The notes beneath the pieces are model-generated. The model searched no databases and had not been told where the DNA came from. It worked only from the letters and a program-made list of their open reading frames with translations. Below are positions 11,901-25,378 of a stretch of DNA of 64,000 nt, one piece after another. The position numbers were made by a program, and so were the translations under genes. Every line of letters starts with the position of its first letter. Position 1 is the first letter of the stretch. The DNA is from Arctopsyche grandis (taxonomy: Eukaryota; Arthropoda; Insecta; Trichoptera; Hydropsychidae): NCBI RefSeq assembly GCF_051622035.1, contig NC_135357.1, positions 12,731,001 through 12,795,000 of the forward strand. The letters run 5' to 3'.

Positions 11901-14900
11901 GGAAGGTGACAGGTGCAATGATACGGAACCTTTCACCCGATTTGTATATATTGCACATGCATAGCCCCTTTCGCAATCCTGTGCAATATTTTATGCGTCA
12001 ATGCACCAGCTTCCCGTGGGGCAGTGTTATGCACACTGAATTATGACGGTCAGTCGATTTCCCTCCCACCTGACGCAAAAGTGTCAATATGCAAACTTCG
12101 TCAATGAGATTTTCGAAAAGAAATAAAACGAAGGATATTTCCAGTGCCGTTTCTGAAGCGTCGTTGAATTTCAGATGTGGGGGTAAGAAATGGGAGGGGG
12201 TGGGAAACTTGAGTCCTTATCACCACCTGCTGCCAAATACAACTCATAATATTCAGCTTATCGCCCACGCAGCAACACTCAAAAGTGTTTGCTGAGCCAC
12301 GGTGCATACACGAGCTTGATAGACATCTCGCGAAACGATGAGACGGTGGAAATTGCTTTTCCGTGAAAAATCGCTTACGCGTGTTTTGTGTCTGCCTTTT
12401 ATATGTATATATGTACATGCGTACATAATACACGCCCGATCGAAGGATCAAATTGACCAGCGGTCATAAAGTGTGGGGGGCGAGCAAAAATGCAGATCGC
12501 CATTTAGATAATTGCAAAGGATGTTTACCGAATTGGAAATAGTGCTTTTATACTATCCCTTTCCATTTTCCTTATTATCAGAAGCTATGTATATACAAAC
12601 ATACATACATACATACATCGTATACTTGCTCATACACAGATATTATTTATTTTTCCTTGTACTGATATACATACTGTCTGTCGTCTTCTTCCTAATATTT
12701 GTCGGGTACCATTTAACGATGCAGCAAAATTGCTCCTTAGAACGAATCATTTGCGCATTAGAATAAAAGAAATTTCGCATTAGATATATGTATTTCTATT
12801 AAATAAGAAAAAGTGACATCGAACAATATTTTATTTTTAGTGTGAAATAAGAAAAATGTTTTATCATTTAACAATTAAAAGTGTGCAGTCAAAGGTAGAA
12901 TTTTTAACAAATTTTTAGTTCAATTCACAAATTCTTAACTCGCGAGTTATTCATAAGATTAAACACTTATTTGCTATACTGAGGTGGCCAACTTAGATGG
13001 TAGACGTTGCCGATCTTATATGTGAGATCTTTAATGCTCAGCGTTAATGCATATTTCATTCATTTTAGGTTGCTTTATATTTTTTTTTTGTGAAAGTAAT
13101 TTGTCAAATAAATGCCCGCATTTGATAATAAAATGCTGACCTAATTAAAAAAATGAATTTGTAATTTTTCGAATGATTAGTATTTTTTTTTAAGTTTTCT
13201 TTTAGTGCTTTTATTTTAAATGATACAATATTTTTTTTAATTCACACACATTTTATGAAATACGCATTTAAATTATCCCCAATTTTTTTATAATTATGAT
13301 TTGTACTTACATAGTTTTTTAAATAGTCTATCCTTTCTGTGAGCGTTTTTTGTATTAAATAGATACTAATCTTCCCGAGAAGCTCCTATATTTATAGTGT
13401 ATCGTAAGAAGTTGTGTATGTCACAATGTTGCAATAATATGTAAATGTTACTATATTGAATGAATTCCAAAGGGGTAGTAGGAAGCCGCGAATGGATAGC
13501 TAGCTGTCGTTGCTCTGATCTGACACAAGATTCCGATGTAAATTTTAATAATTTCGTTAATGATTAAACTCCTCTAGCTTCATGTCGGAGACATAAGCTT
13601 CCTTAAATGTTAGCTAACCCCCATATTTCGAAATGATACCAAAGCGATCTGAAGAGTGGAATTCGTTTAAAATCATATCAAAATTTTTGACGAGCAGGAA
13701 TGTCACAGAACTAACAGAGTGAAGTTAGTGAAAATATTGTAAAAATAAACCACTACGCATGGATCATTTTTCTTTGATGATACTTTCGAATACTTACGAA
13801 TGATATTATGTATTCTGTCATACATTATTTACATTTGTTTTATTTAACTCAATTAAAAATATTTTTTTATATTATAAATAACGGACAATTTGATAGAATT
13901 TTACTGGTCATTTTGTACTTTTGACGCTATCGTATAATAATATAAGGTGGTCCGGTATTCGAGGTGGCTGTTTAAGGTATCATAACTCAGATGTAAAGGC
14001 GTGTTCAACGGTCTGCTAAGCCCAGATATACTTCCATTATGGTCTACCTTCTAACAGAACTACACAGTGTGGTACATACATACATATGTACATACATAGT
14101 ATGGACTGGCCAAAAAAACGCATAGATAATTTTTTCGAAAATAAAATTTAGCATCATTTTTTCTCCCCTTTTAACGTAATGTCTGCCAAATATTATTCGA
14201 AAAACTGGTGATGATGAATGATATTATACGTTTATTTTAAATATTATATTTTATTAAAATAAGGTGGGCGAAAATTTTGGACCACGTAATCCGAAGCATT
14301 TATCTTCGGCTGACAACTGATTTCGGTCAGTACTTATCTCCCAGGAATGGTTCGTCCGCACGCAGAGGGGGTTATGGGGAATGGGGTGGGATTATCCTCA
14401 CCCCAGTAGCACCCTTAGCTCCCACGTCCACCATTCTCAACACTCAGATCACCGGTACTTCTGTCTAAAAAGGGGATAACCATCCCCCCATAACCCTCCT
14501 TCTCCGCTCTAACTATAAATATTTTTATTTTCAATATTACATTATAAAATAAATGGAACACTAATAAAGCTCATTCTGATTACATTACAATATCATATAA
14601 ATATAAAAAAATATGATATATTCAAATTAATTATATGATTTGCTTCACACATTTTCAATTGGATTATAACTTATTTCTAGGAATGTGTGTATTATGTAAT
14701 TTTTCTCAACGTAAAAATATGTATGTTTATTATTTTATATGAATAGATTCACATATATAAAGGTCAAAATCCCTGAATACATTTTGTATGAGACAGTAAC
14801 CATTGGTGACCGACCGCAGACCATTGCTGAGATAAGCATTTGTGAAAGTCAGGTTTATATATATACATATGTACGTATGTATGTATATATAATCGTATAT

Positions 14901-15579
14901 GGACAGTCGACGAATAATGAGACAAAAGAAACAGACAGGGTGTAGAAAATGATATATTTATGGATATAACTACTAGAAACTAATATGTAAAAGTACTTAC
15001 GTATGAACTGTATTATTAAGTACTGCATATATTAAACTTTTTGCTCAAACATTACAATTTATATGATTAAAATATGTACATACGTATATTATCAAATATA
15101 TTTTTTAATTAAATTAATTAATATATGTATGTATGTACATATGTTCATACCATACATATACATATGTATTAATTTCATTGTGTATTTTATTTTTTTATAT
15201 TTTATTTTAAATCAAAGTTTATATGTATAGGATTTTATCGTAATACTGCATGCCCACACTGCAACCCTAACCGTTGAAAATTTCTGTGGTCATCTTGCTC
15301 TCTCGGACAAATCTTTTGATCCCCCAGGACCATTTAGTCCGTGCTAATGTTTCGGCACTTTCTTGTATCGTGTGCGTCAAAAGTTATCTTTATCTTGTTT
15401 TATAAAAATAAAATATCGAAAAAATTGTATGTGTACCAGTATATCATTTGAATATTATATTTCTAAGCAATCCATTATTATTATTATAGAAAATCAATGT
15501 AATAGTAATTAAAATTAGAAAAATGCTTTATTTTTTATCGGTGCATTATTTCTTCGATACAAATATATGTATATTTATA
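8932..15579. other. gene-free stretch
   Basis: No gene recognised. A 10659-10955 open frame begins without ATG and matches nothing I know. 14366-14505 contains gggggttatgggga and a near inverted copy, ccccataaccctcc. ACATAC/TATGTA microsatellites occur at 11638-11655, 12598-12620 and 15120-15170. Confidence 0.55.
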
Positions 15580-16235
15580 ATTTATACTGCCCGCACAGTT
15601 CTTTATCAGATGGCTCTTATTCCTAGGGCTATCCGACTTCTCAATGAAATCGTTACTGTTGTGCCCGAATGTGATATTTTACACCTCAGTGAGCTTAGAT
15701 TATCAGAGATTATTTTAAACTATCTGTCTGGTTGCCTGCGCTCATCATTATTATCAATTGTATGTGACGTATGTAGGCATGAGTAGAATTTTGATCTTCT
15801 CTCATCCATTTGGGCCTTGAAAGGATGTTATGTATTATATACTGGTGCTGGCTGTGGATGCAAGACAATCCCTACTATGTATTCTGTTATTTTGATATTT
15901 TACTATTGTCTCCTATTGTTAATGTTATTGTTTTTTTTAAAAGGCTATTCTTAGTTTCACTTCTCCTATTGGTCTGACACTATTCATACATTCTTCCGAT
16001 CGGTTTGAAACTTTGCCATTTTGCGCGGTTTGTTCACCGATAGAAATTTAAATCGCTTTCGCTAATTCGATGGTAAAAAAAATATTATGATTATTATAAA
16101 TGTATTTTTGTCTGTATATGTATGCATACGCATTTTTTCTGTATTTTGTCTTTGTTATATTTTCGACCATTGTGGTGCATTAGGGATTCCTGTAATGACA
16201 CAATGGTTCAAATTTAAATAAAATAGAAATAAATA
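15580..16235 (+). mobile_element. non-LTR retrotransposon 3' fragment, with coding end and hairpin tail
   Basis: Residues from ARTVLYQMALIPRAIRLLNE to the LHLSELRLSEIIL region look like the extreme C-terminus of a LINE reverse transcriptase protein. A 3' UTR similar to 6090-6285 follows, then a hairpin at 16165-16207 and an A-rich tail. A segment at about 15945-16095 interrupts the 3' UTR relative to the other copy (annotated separately). Confidence 0.7.
15948..16095 (+). repeat. dispersed repeat nested in the LINE 3' UTR
   Basis: Absent from the matching LINE end at 6090. Its cttccgatcggtttgaaac, tttgccattttgcg and ttcgatggtaaaaa blocks match the reverse complement of 31050-31200. The first copy therefore looks like an insertion into the LINE end. 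Confidence 0.65.
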
Positions 16236-16239
16236 AAAT

Positions 16240-19200
16240 TTATTTAGTCTTGTTGAGTAACTTTCTGTTGGTCACCCATTTCCGGTAGACATAAACTCAA
16301 CTAAGGTCGGTTCTGCCTTAACGGTTCCTAACAAGCTTTGGGCGGGACAAGGCAGTTAACGATCCCTCTGGACAATGATTATTAAACGGATTAGTCGGCA
16401 AAGCTAAGCGTATTTTAATAAACAGCATCCCAGCTCAAGTGAGGCGTAAACGACATACGCACACAACGAATTCATCATAGGATTTATGGGCAGAAAGAGT
16501 CAACGATTTATTAGAATCTAACAAAACAGCAAACGAATCGAAAGGAGAGAGAGAGAGAGACATCGTGATTTACAGCTCGGAAAACAAATAAATTTCCATA
16601 ACGAGCACCCGTCTAGAGGCGCGTCACTGCATTTTCCCGAACACTTTTCACAATTAGTCCCCGACTTGCCAATTTTATCGCCCGAACTTTTGGCGAGTAC
16701 ATGCTGCGAGTTTCGGGATGGGATATCCCCGTATCTGTCCTGTGTCAAATCTTAATCAAATTAGTCTGAGGAGTCGCGAGCTCTGAAGCCATTTCGCCTT
16801 CCTCATTTTCGTGCAATATTGACAATATTAAAATTTGCGGGGAGGGTTTCTCGCCTTAAGCCCACCCCTATACGTATCCCGCGAACACGTTTATACGTAT
16901 TACATGCGCTCTTAACCCCCTTCCACCCCTAAAAAGGTAACCGTCTAATTGTTTGCTCATCTCTCAATATTGTTTGGAAGCTCCCCGGGGACCACTCCCT
17001 TTATGCGTGTAATACTACCAGCTGAACGGTGTTGTGCTTATATACAATTCAAGAATCATATGGGGAAACTAATGTTACTTTTGAAATAAAAATTTAAATG
17101 ACGAATAATTTAGAAAATTCTTTAACATATTCAGTGACCTTTATATTGAAATTAGAATAAATTGAAACGTAAATTTAACCTGTTGTAAAGAATAATAAAA
17201 ACCATTTGACCCATATTAATTTAAATCTCGAAGTCAAATATTCATATCACAATGTGTACTGTATTTATTGATAGTGTGTATAGAAAACAACTAGTTTAAG
17301 TTTTGTCATTTGCTTTAATTTATTTTCAATTTAATTGTATGGTTGTTTTATTTATTTATTTTTCAAAATTATCGATATATTAATCGATACGATTTATTAA
17401 CCACTTAATCGCCGCAACATTTTGTAGACACCTCTATCGGAAAAATTATAATTTTTTTCAAGTTTATTTATTTTAAAAACTATTCATAAATATCATTATA
17501 AAGAAACTGATATTAATTTAGCTTCATTTAGGTGTATTGAATGTGCCCAGTGGCAGGCGCGTGGCGATTTCGAACCTAGCTTAAGCGCCCGCCGGTGGGC
17601 GCACGGTGACGGAGTGATTAATTGAAATATCTGACCTGATATTTTATACTTGTATTGACAGAAACCGATAACGGTGATTCTGATATTTGAAGAATGTAGG
17701 AAAAACTAGTTGAAATAATAAAATCGTACGAATAAGCAATGATCTAAAAAAACTCTCTTCCCAGCTGGAAACCACGAATACGTTCATGCCGTACAATTTA
17801 GTGTGTTTGTGCCTAAGAGACAACAAGAGGAACGAAGACTATTATATTAGATTTATTCAGTGTTGCAAAATCTAGAAACGATTTGATAAACATTATAAAA
17901 ATTTTCTATGAATTTGACAATGGAAGGACACGACTGAGAAGGAATGTAGTACTTTCAAATTCAGATATCTGCTTGAATGTTTTCTTCACATGCATTTTAA
18001 TACGTATATATAAATATCGAAATCGCTTATTTTATTAAAATAGTTTGCACATATTTGGCAACGTACGAATGTTACTCACTAGGGAGGGAGGTGCAAGTAT
18101 TCGCTTCCAATGCAAGTTTCCTCGTAGTTCTCCTTAAGACATCGAACTCAACTTTACGGTTCAGGGGCCCACTTGAGTATGCCGGTTTACACACACGTGA
18201 GCTGGGTACCTACATTTTCTATAAAGGGCACACACAATACAAGCCAAGCTTTACATGCGATGAAAAGTGCTTTACTCGAGTTTGTACAAGGTACGACGGT
18301 TATGTTTGTTTAGCGGTAATGTATGCGAGGTAATTTAGGTATTGTTCCCACCGAAGAAGGGTACACCACCACCTCGATTCGAACATGCAAATGAACGACA
18401 AACATACTAGTATTACATATATTACGGCAATAATTCCGTCTTGCATTTATCTCGGAGCTGGAGAATTTAATTGGGGACAAATAAAAAAGTTCCGACTTTG
18501 TATAATAGTTGTTCCCACCGCTGCGGCAAATTTGCAAAGCACGTCTAACAATAACACTTTAAATGCCATGAAAAAACCGCAGACGACACGTAAAACTCCC
18601 CCCTGTGCCTCTAGTTCTTCTGAAGTCGCAGACATTAAACCGGTAATCGGTAATTATCGAACTGGAGGAGAAGAGGCACAACAGTAAAAGCGCGCCGCGG
18701 GGTTCGCGCAGCATCCCCCAAGCGTCGAAAAGAGTATTCCGAGGGGGTGGGGAAAGGCGCTCGGTCGACCATTATACGGAAATTATTCCGACACGGAACA
18801 CATTAATTTGCCATATTAATTTGATCGTAAAATTCAGTGCGTGAAGCCAACAGCGGGGTAGATATCTCTATCGGGACTGCGTATGTACCGAAGTTATCTC
18901 GGTGGGGAAAGCTCTGAGGGAGCGCTAGACAACATTGCGCTTAAGTGTCTCGTCGTGGCCTCTGCACCTCTGAGACATAAACGCGGTAAGAAGTCAATGG
19001 GAGGGTGGGGGGTGGGTTAGGGGGTTGATGAGGTTGTTGCGTTTTGAACTTCCGGTCGCGTCCTCGCGCTGTTATCCCGGCCGTTAACTTTCTGCTTCGA
19101 CGATCTCGTTCACCTTAATTGAGAGAGAGAGCGGTAAGGTGTGGTAGATTTACTCGCGATTCGGTCGCCTAACAAGTTGTTTGTCTTTTAAATTTTGTGT

Positions 19201-19529
19201 TGTTACGGTTGAGTGTCAGGCTTAAATATGGCAATGGTGGAGACTTTCGAAGTTTCGACTTTATATGCACATAAAATTGAAATTCAAAGTGTATGTATGT
19301 TATACATATAATATGTATCGTACATACATATTTACTTTATTCTACAATACAGTTTTCTACTTGATTCATTTTATTCTGATTTTTTAACCTTTTTTATTGT
19401 TCATAATACATCTTACATAGTACATGTAGGTCTACTCTAATGACCACTTATTCAGTGATCATTATCTATTTTACATATTATTTTTCTTATAAGTTTTAAT
19501 ATTATTCTCAAAGTTTAGTGTTAGTGCAA
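16240..19529. other. gene-free stretch with a GC-richer island at about 18670-19170
   Basis: No coding potential recognised. The island (gcgcgccgcggggttcgcgc at 18690, cgcgtcctcgcgctgttatc at 19058) has more CpG than its surroundings and ends in GAGAGAG repeats. It may be a distant promoter, an enhancer or old repeat; the sequence does not decide. Confidence 0.45.
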
Positions 19530-19600
19530 ACATTTATATTTATTTAAGTTTGGACCATTGTAGCATTACAGGAATCCCAATACACCACAATGGTATGGTC
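19530..19600 (-). mobile_element. LINE 3' end, inverted, hairpin and tail only
   Basis: The hairpin at 19553-19593 (accattgtagcatta pairing with ccacaatggt) is the reverse complement of the one at 6216-6259. On the minus strand it is followed by cttaaataaatataaatg. Only the 3' terminus is recognisable. Confidence 0.6.
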
Positions 19601-19796
19601 GAATACAGAGAATAAAGGAGGTATGTAAAAATACAGAGATACCCAAATACACAGAGATGAGAAAAATAAAAATATATACATATACACAAGATGTCGAAAA
19701 ACGTTTGTTGGAGGTAGAAGAAGATTAATATGTAAAAGTATCAGAAGTAAATTTTACTGCTAGTATGATAACACTGTAACATACATATATGTAAAA

Positions 19797-20310
19797 CACT
19801 AGTGGTTTTACCCGGCTTCGCTCGGTATTTACAATATAAACCAATTAAACATGACTAATCTAATAGTAAACATTTTATTAAATTTATTTGAATAGTTATA
19901 TTTTATATAACTTTATTTGAATACTCATTTGCTTTTTTTATTAAATTGACTGTTACGAACAAACAAACATATATACTGTATCTTTTGAAATTATATGTAT
20001 ACCATAATCCAGCGACCCCCCCAGCGCCTTCCCCCCCCCCCCCCGGCGCAAAGGCGCCTTCGTCATTTTCACCCCCCGGAGACTTTGCCCCTGAGACTTC
20101 GCCCTTGGCGCCTGCGCCCCCGGAGCTTTCGCCCCCGTGGACCTCGAATTCTTTGAATCGAAAAAAATCGAATCGGCGGCTATGAATCGAAAAAAATCGA
20201 ATCGGCGGCTATGAATCGAAAAAAAAAATCGAATGTGTCATCTACGAACCAACGAACGACATTTGTACAAAGTCTTTTTCGGAATTATATATTAGATAAT
20301 GAGAAAAAAA
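19797..20310 (+). mobile_element. second ACTAGT-family element, lacking its right end and expanded by C-rich and tandem repeats
   Basis: The left end (cactagtggttttacccgg, then cttcgctcggtattta) and the core block ttcggaattatatattagat match the element at 36334. Between them lies about 200 bp absent from that copy: a C homopolymer at 20030-20044, repeated gcgcc/cgccccc blocks and a 29-bp tandem repeat. I do not see the right inverted repeat. Confidence 0.7.
20154..20235. repeat. 29-bp tandem repeat, two full and one partial unit
   Basis: The unit starts tgaatcgaaaaaaatcgaat and ends cggcggcta. Copies occupy 20154-20182 and 20183-20211, with a partial third unit whose A run is longer. The first two units are identical, which suggests recent duplication. 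Confidence 0.85.
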
Positions 20311-21881
20311 ACTTACAAACCAATTTATTAGTAAATTTTTTGATAAAACAATACAACCTTAGTTTTAGACTGAAAAAGACCCGTTTCAAATAATATATCG
20401 AGGTTTTGAGAAAGAACATCATATCTTACTTAAATATATTGAAATTTTCCATGGATAAATAATACTAACGATTTTTGTAAGCTCTAAAATAGTAAATACA
20501 CATTTTATATAATAATACATATGAAATATATTTCATTTTCTTTAAAAACATGCGACCAAAATATTTAAAGGACTAAAACTACAGAACTAAACCAAGAGTA
20601 AAAAAAAAACATTAAAAAAGTGGAAAGATTGTTTGGTGAAATTATTAAATCGGGACACTAAAGGAATCCAATCAAAATACATATAAAAAGGTCCAAGCCA
20701 ATATAATCTTTTATTGTATTTTATTAACTGAAATTAGATAAAATAAATTCGGATAAAAGCAATATTTCATCTATTGACACCTCGTATATAATATATTAAA
20801 AATTTTTAAAAGGTATATATAGATTAAAAAAAACTGTCTATCCTATCCATCTCAGTTGTATTATCTGTCAATGTTGTGTCGTTCCTGATCTTCCAGAGGA
20901 TATCTTCTCCTCGATAAGTAAATTTTTCAACAACCCTTCGCTCTTTAAAGTCTACTTAAAAAAGCTTTTAACCCGTTACCATAACATAATGAAGTTAAAA
21001 GATTTTTCGAGTGATTCAATTACATACTTAAAAAATATTTGGCATCTTAACTTTTTCTGAAAAGAATATATCAAGCTTTGTTTTCGATTCTATAAAACAC
21101 TTCGACGGTGCATAATTTATTTCGGACGCATTCGCGCGTACGACTTTTCGCACTGCTCGTAATATACGAGTGCTCGTGTGCAATGTCACCTTTCTCCTCG
21201 GCTCCTTTTAAAATCAATTCTTATTTTAAGCGTATTTCTGTTCGCGGAAGTATAAAACAAAAGCAATATTTTCCAAAGTCCCCCAATGTTCGGGGTTGAA
21301 ATTTTTTTCCAATAGCCGCCACCCCCTGTGTGTGACTGAAGGGTGGGACTGGAGGTGCAAGGAAAACACCGCCGACCGCCCCTAATGCAACCCAATAATA
21401 ATATTTTATATTCAGAGACAATCGTGGAATAACAATATCCCCGCAGTTATTTTTTTCTCCTCCTCGGGTGTGTGTGTCCCTTTTCGTCGATATATCTCCG
21501 AGGCATAAGACTGTGAACGTCCTCGTGGCGGCACCGCCGTGTTTATATCAAATTTATCTCGCCGTACATTTTCCATGACTTGCATATTTTCTACAGTAGC
21601 TCCTCTCTCCCTCCCCTTCATCTTCTGGCTATAGGTAATATTATCGGCACATTCGATTTCGCGGGATTCCCTATATGGCTTTGCGTATATTGCAAAACTG
21701 TTACGCGAGAGCTGAACACGCTTCGGCGGACGCTGGGATCTTTTTTAATAAAAAGATGACACGACGGAATGCTTGTCATTATTTTATAGAAATTTTCCAC
21801 GTAATATTTTTTTACAGGCACTTATGTATAGGGAAGCTTTTAAACATTTTAAATTGTGTTAACGAAATTCTATACTACATA

Positions 21882-22162
<281 letters not shown>

Positions 22163-22554
22163 CTATAAAACAATAAAAATACGGAATAATTCCGAAAATG
22201 TATTATCTATTTAATTTAAGCATATGTATTATATTATAAATATAATTAAAGTAATTTATTATTTATAAGTAATGCTTTTAAAAAACGTATAGACGTCATA
22301 TATCATACGGTTTCAGGCCATAAAGTATCCAGTTCATACATTTTTAGTCTACGCTATAATGTAAATCGTAGTGCTTCTCTGACACATAGGCGAAACGTGA
22401 TTTTATTTTGCATTTATGCTTTAAAAATCCACATTTTTTTACATTTAACGATAGTTTTTTTAAGGCAAAATAAAATATTATATTACATTTTGCCTTTCTT
22501 GTCTAATTCATATATGCTTTTTCATAAAAAGACTTGTCTATTAAAATTCAACTA

Positions 22555-22863
22555 GCAATATCTCAGTGGTTAGCGTATAATTGAGAGGTCATGTGCTTAA
22601 TCCCTGGCCCGGAACTGCTGGCCAGACTATGTTTGTATGTGACTTCAGGTCGATCTTTTCCTATCAGAGTTTGCCAATTTATCTGACTTCATTGTTGAAA
22701 CGGTTCCAAACAAATTAGCAACCTTTTCTCATTTGTCACCATTATTTGAATATAATTTCAAATTTATAATAGCAATTTAATAAATTTATATGAATCGCAT
22801 ATCTATGTACAAATTTTGGCCATAGGTGTCACTTTTGGGGCAAAGCTCGTAATGGCACCATGG
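22555..22863 (+). mobile_element. SINE copy, tail type A
   Basis: It begins gcaatatctcagtggttagcg. A degenerate B box (gcttaatccctgg) and tcagagtttgccaatttatc follow. The end is ggtgtcacttttggggcaaagctcg then aatggcaccatgg. The direction matches the copies at 1 and 59832. Confidence 0.75.
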
Positions 22864-22935
22864 TAAATATATTTTCTTAAATAATTAAAATTTCCAAAAA
22901 ATATAGAAATATAGTAAATATGATGTGACAGTACG

Positions 22936-22971
22936 GCTCGTTCATAGGTACTTCAGTACCTATGAACGAGC
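22936..22971. repeat. perfect inverted repeat, 17-bp arms, 2-nt loop
   Basis: gctcgttcataggtact, then tc, then agtacctatgaacgagc. The arms match perfectly, which is unusual among the decayed sequence around it. It lies about 70 bp beyond the SINE end at 22863. Confidence 0.95.
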
Positions 22972-23607
22972 AACACCCCAATCAAACTGATTTTTGTATC
23001 AAGAAATTATATACATAACTAAAATACATGAAATACATACCATCAAAAAATTTCGACATTTATTTATTTGGAAAATTTACAGTTTATTAAGTTACATAGA
23101 TTGATAGTAAAAAAACATAATTATGTTAAGTAAACCATTAATAATTTTCACATATAGGTAAAAAAAGAAAAGCTTAAACATTTAAAATAAGAAACAAAAA
23201 TGATAATAGAGTAAGATAGTAAGAGAAAACAAAAAGAAAAAATAGAAATAACAGTATAATAAAAATATCAAAATAATAAGAATAATAATATGATAAAAAT
23301 TATGAAATAATAAAAATAATATAATATATAACAAAAAACATATACATAGTATATTTTATAAAAGTTCATTAAATACAATAAAACTATTTTTATTAAATTT
23401 ATCTTGGGTATATATTTTGAACGTGAAATTATTAATAACAAAATCGTTATTATATGATAAAGTGACTACTATAATTGTTTAACTATGCAACTGAACTGTT
23501 GCAGAGGGGTGGCAAGAATACGTGTCTGAATAGCCCGCTGTCATCACGTCAATATGACAGACAATTCTGATTAAATTTGAATCATTTCGTAAGTAATAAA
23601 ATTCCGT

Positions 23608-23805
23608 AGCGTAGTTCTCTGGTTAAGCCATTCTTTATCAGTAGAAAGGTCAAAGCATCGAATTCCAGTAGGAACCAAAAAAATATTCGATTTATGTACG
23701 CTGCTGGCAAGATCTGGATAGTTAACGTTAGATTAGTCTTATGTTAGAGTTTGCCATTTTATCTAAATTAAGTGTTATGACGGATCCAATAAAATCGGCA
23801 TTCCC
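23608..23805 (+). mobile_element. strongly diverged SINE copy
   Basis: The order of blocks is kept but poorly matched: gtagcgtagttctctggttaag (A-box region), catcgaattccagtag (B-box region), agagtttgccattttatc, and gacggatccaataaaatcgg. It ends at a C homopolymer around 23803-23816. Confidence 0.45.
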
Positions 23806-25074
23806 CCCCCCCCCGTGGTTTCTTGATATGTTATTTTAAGCATCTGTTTTTGTTAGGGCTCAATAGTATGAGTTACGGAATACTTTCATTAAAAATGCTG
23901 CATTGTTCGATCACACTATCCACCCCATTTTTTTTCAGACTTGCTACACCACTGTTGCGAAAAATCTGACTGTCTAATAGAGGGAATGAAAAATAAAAGT
24001 GCGTTTGTGAATATTTGCAGCGTTGGCTAGGTGTCACCCCCCACACCGCACATTATTATATGAAGAAAAGGCGAGGCACACGATTTGAATTCCAAATGCC
24101 AGCCCTGTTCCGTTCGCAAGTACGATTCGGGCTCTGTTTGGCTTTCGGTCTGTTTGTTTATGCGAACCAACCCGTCACCTCCCACGTCTTGGGCGCACCA
24201 CGGTTAAAAATCAACCAATTCTCACGGCACCCCAAGACAAACAAACGCTTTTCATCGCGCGCTTTTCCGATTTTCCAACGACAGACCGCAGAATCGATAC
24301 ACGCTTGAATAAAATCAACATATTCAATCTCACCGCGAGCATTATATACATACATGCCGTGTGCCAAAACATAAAACCGGTATTTTCCAAGCTAAGAAAA
24401 TAGGCAATAATTGTTTGAAAATACAACGCGTCCGAAGTACAAATGTATGTAAGTTGGGTCAGAAGACTCCATTATCTCGTGTTGTTTACTTGACCGGATG
24501 GCCGTGCTTACTAAGACAACATTGGCCGCGAACCCTCCTCTTATCCAGAGGCTTTGCTCCGCCACCCCCGAGGACGTGGGTCTAACCCTATTTTCAACAG
24601 TCTGACCGTTCGCAGACCGGTCTCGGGGGTTTGTTTGGCAATCCATTGATAATGCACATCTTGATTGACTCGGTGAAATTGGCGAGGCTCACATTATTAG
24701 ATATGTTTATTTAGTAATTTACAGGGAGGAATTTATGTAAATATTGAGACCGTATAAAGTGGGGTAGACGGGTGAATATACAGTGATAATTAATTTAAAT
24801 ATATAAATAAAAATATTTTTTGAGAACATTCATGAATCAATTTTTACTTATCAATGCATTGGCCTTACTTTTTTCAAACACCATTAGATAATCTCTCGTT
24901 TTTATCTTCCACGAGTTAATTTGCTTATTCTGGGACACTTTTTTACTTATACTTTATATAATGCATTTACTTCGATTTTAAAATCTCTAAAAATATTCGA
25001 TGCTATTTTTGGATATGATACTTTGTTTTCATACTTTTCATAAACAAATAAATATAATATATGTATCTATATAT

Positions 25075-25192
<118 letters not shown>

Positions 25193-25204
25193 TTTCTTTT
25201 GTGT

Positions 25205-25378
25205 ATTATTGTATATATAATGTACATAAAATCTTAATTATCTCTCGGAAATTCAAGTTTATAAGCATCTCGAATTTGCTGATACTGTATGGTCATGTAT
25301 AATCGTTTATAATTTACCAGGAAAGAGCATTGGGGTTTACCTGTTAGGCTTTCCTCGAATATATTATTTATTTATTTA
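25205..25378 (+). mobile_element. isolated type-B SINE 3' end
   Basis: accaggaaagagcattgggg followed by tttacctgttaggctttcct and (TTTA)n is a diverged copy of the hairpin tail that closes the SINE at 48195. The preceding 100 bases (tctcgaatttgctgatactg) also match that copy. No tRNA-like head is present, so it is 5'-truncated. Confidence 0.5.

Noticed and set aside
19946..20185. Proline-rich open frame
   Set aside because: It is the translation of the C homopolymer and cgccccc minisatellite inside the ACTAGT-family element.
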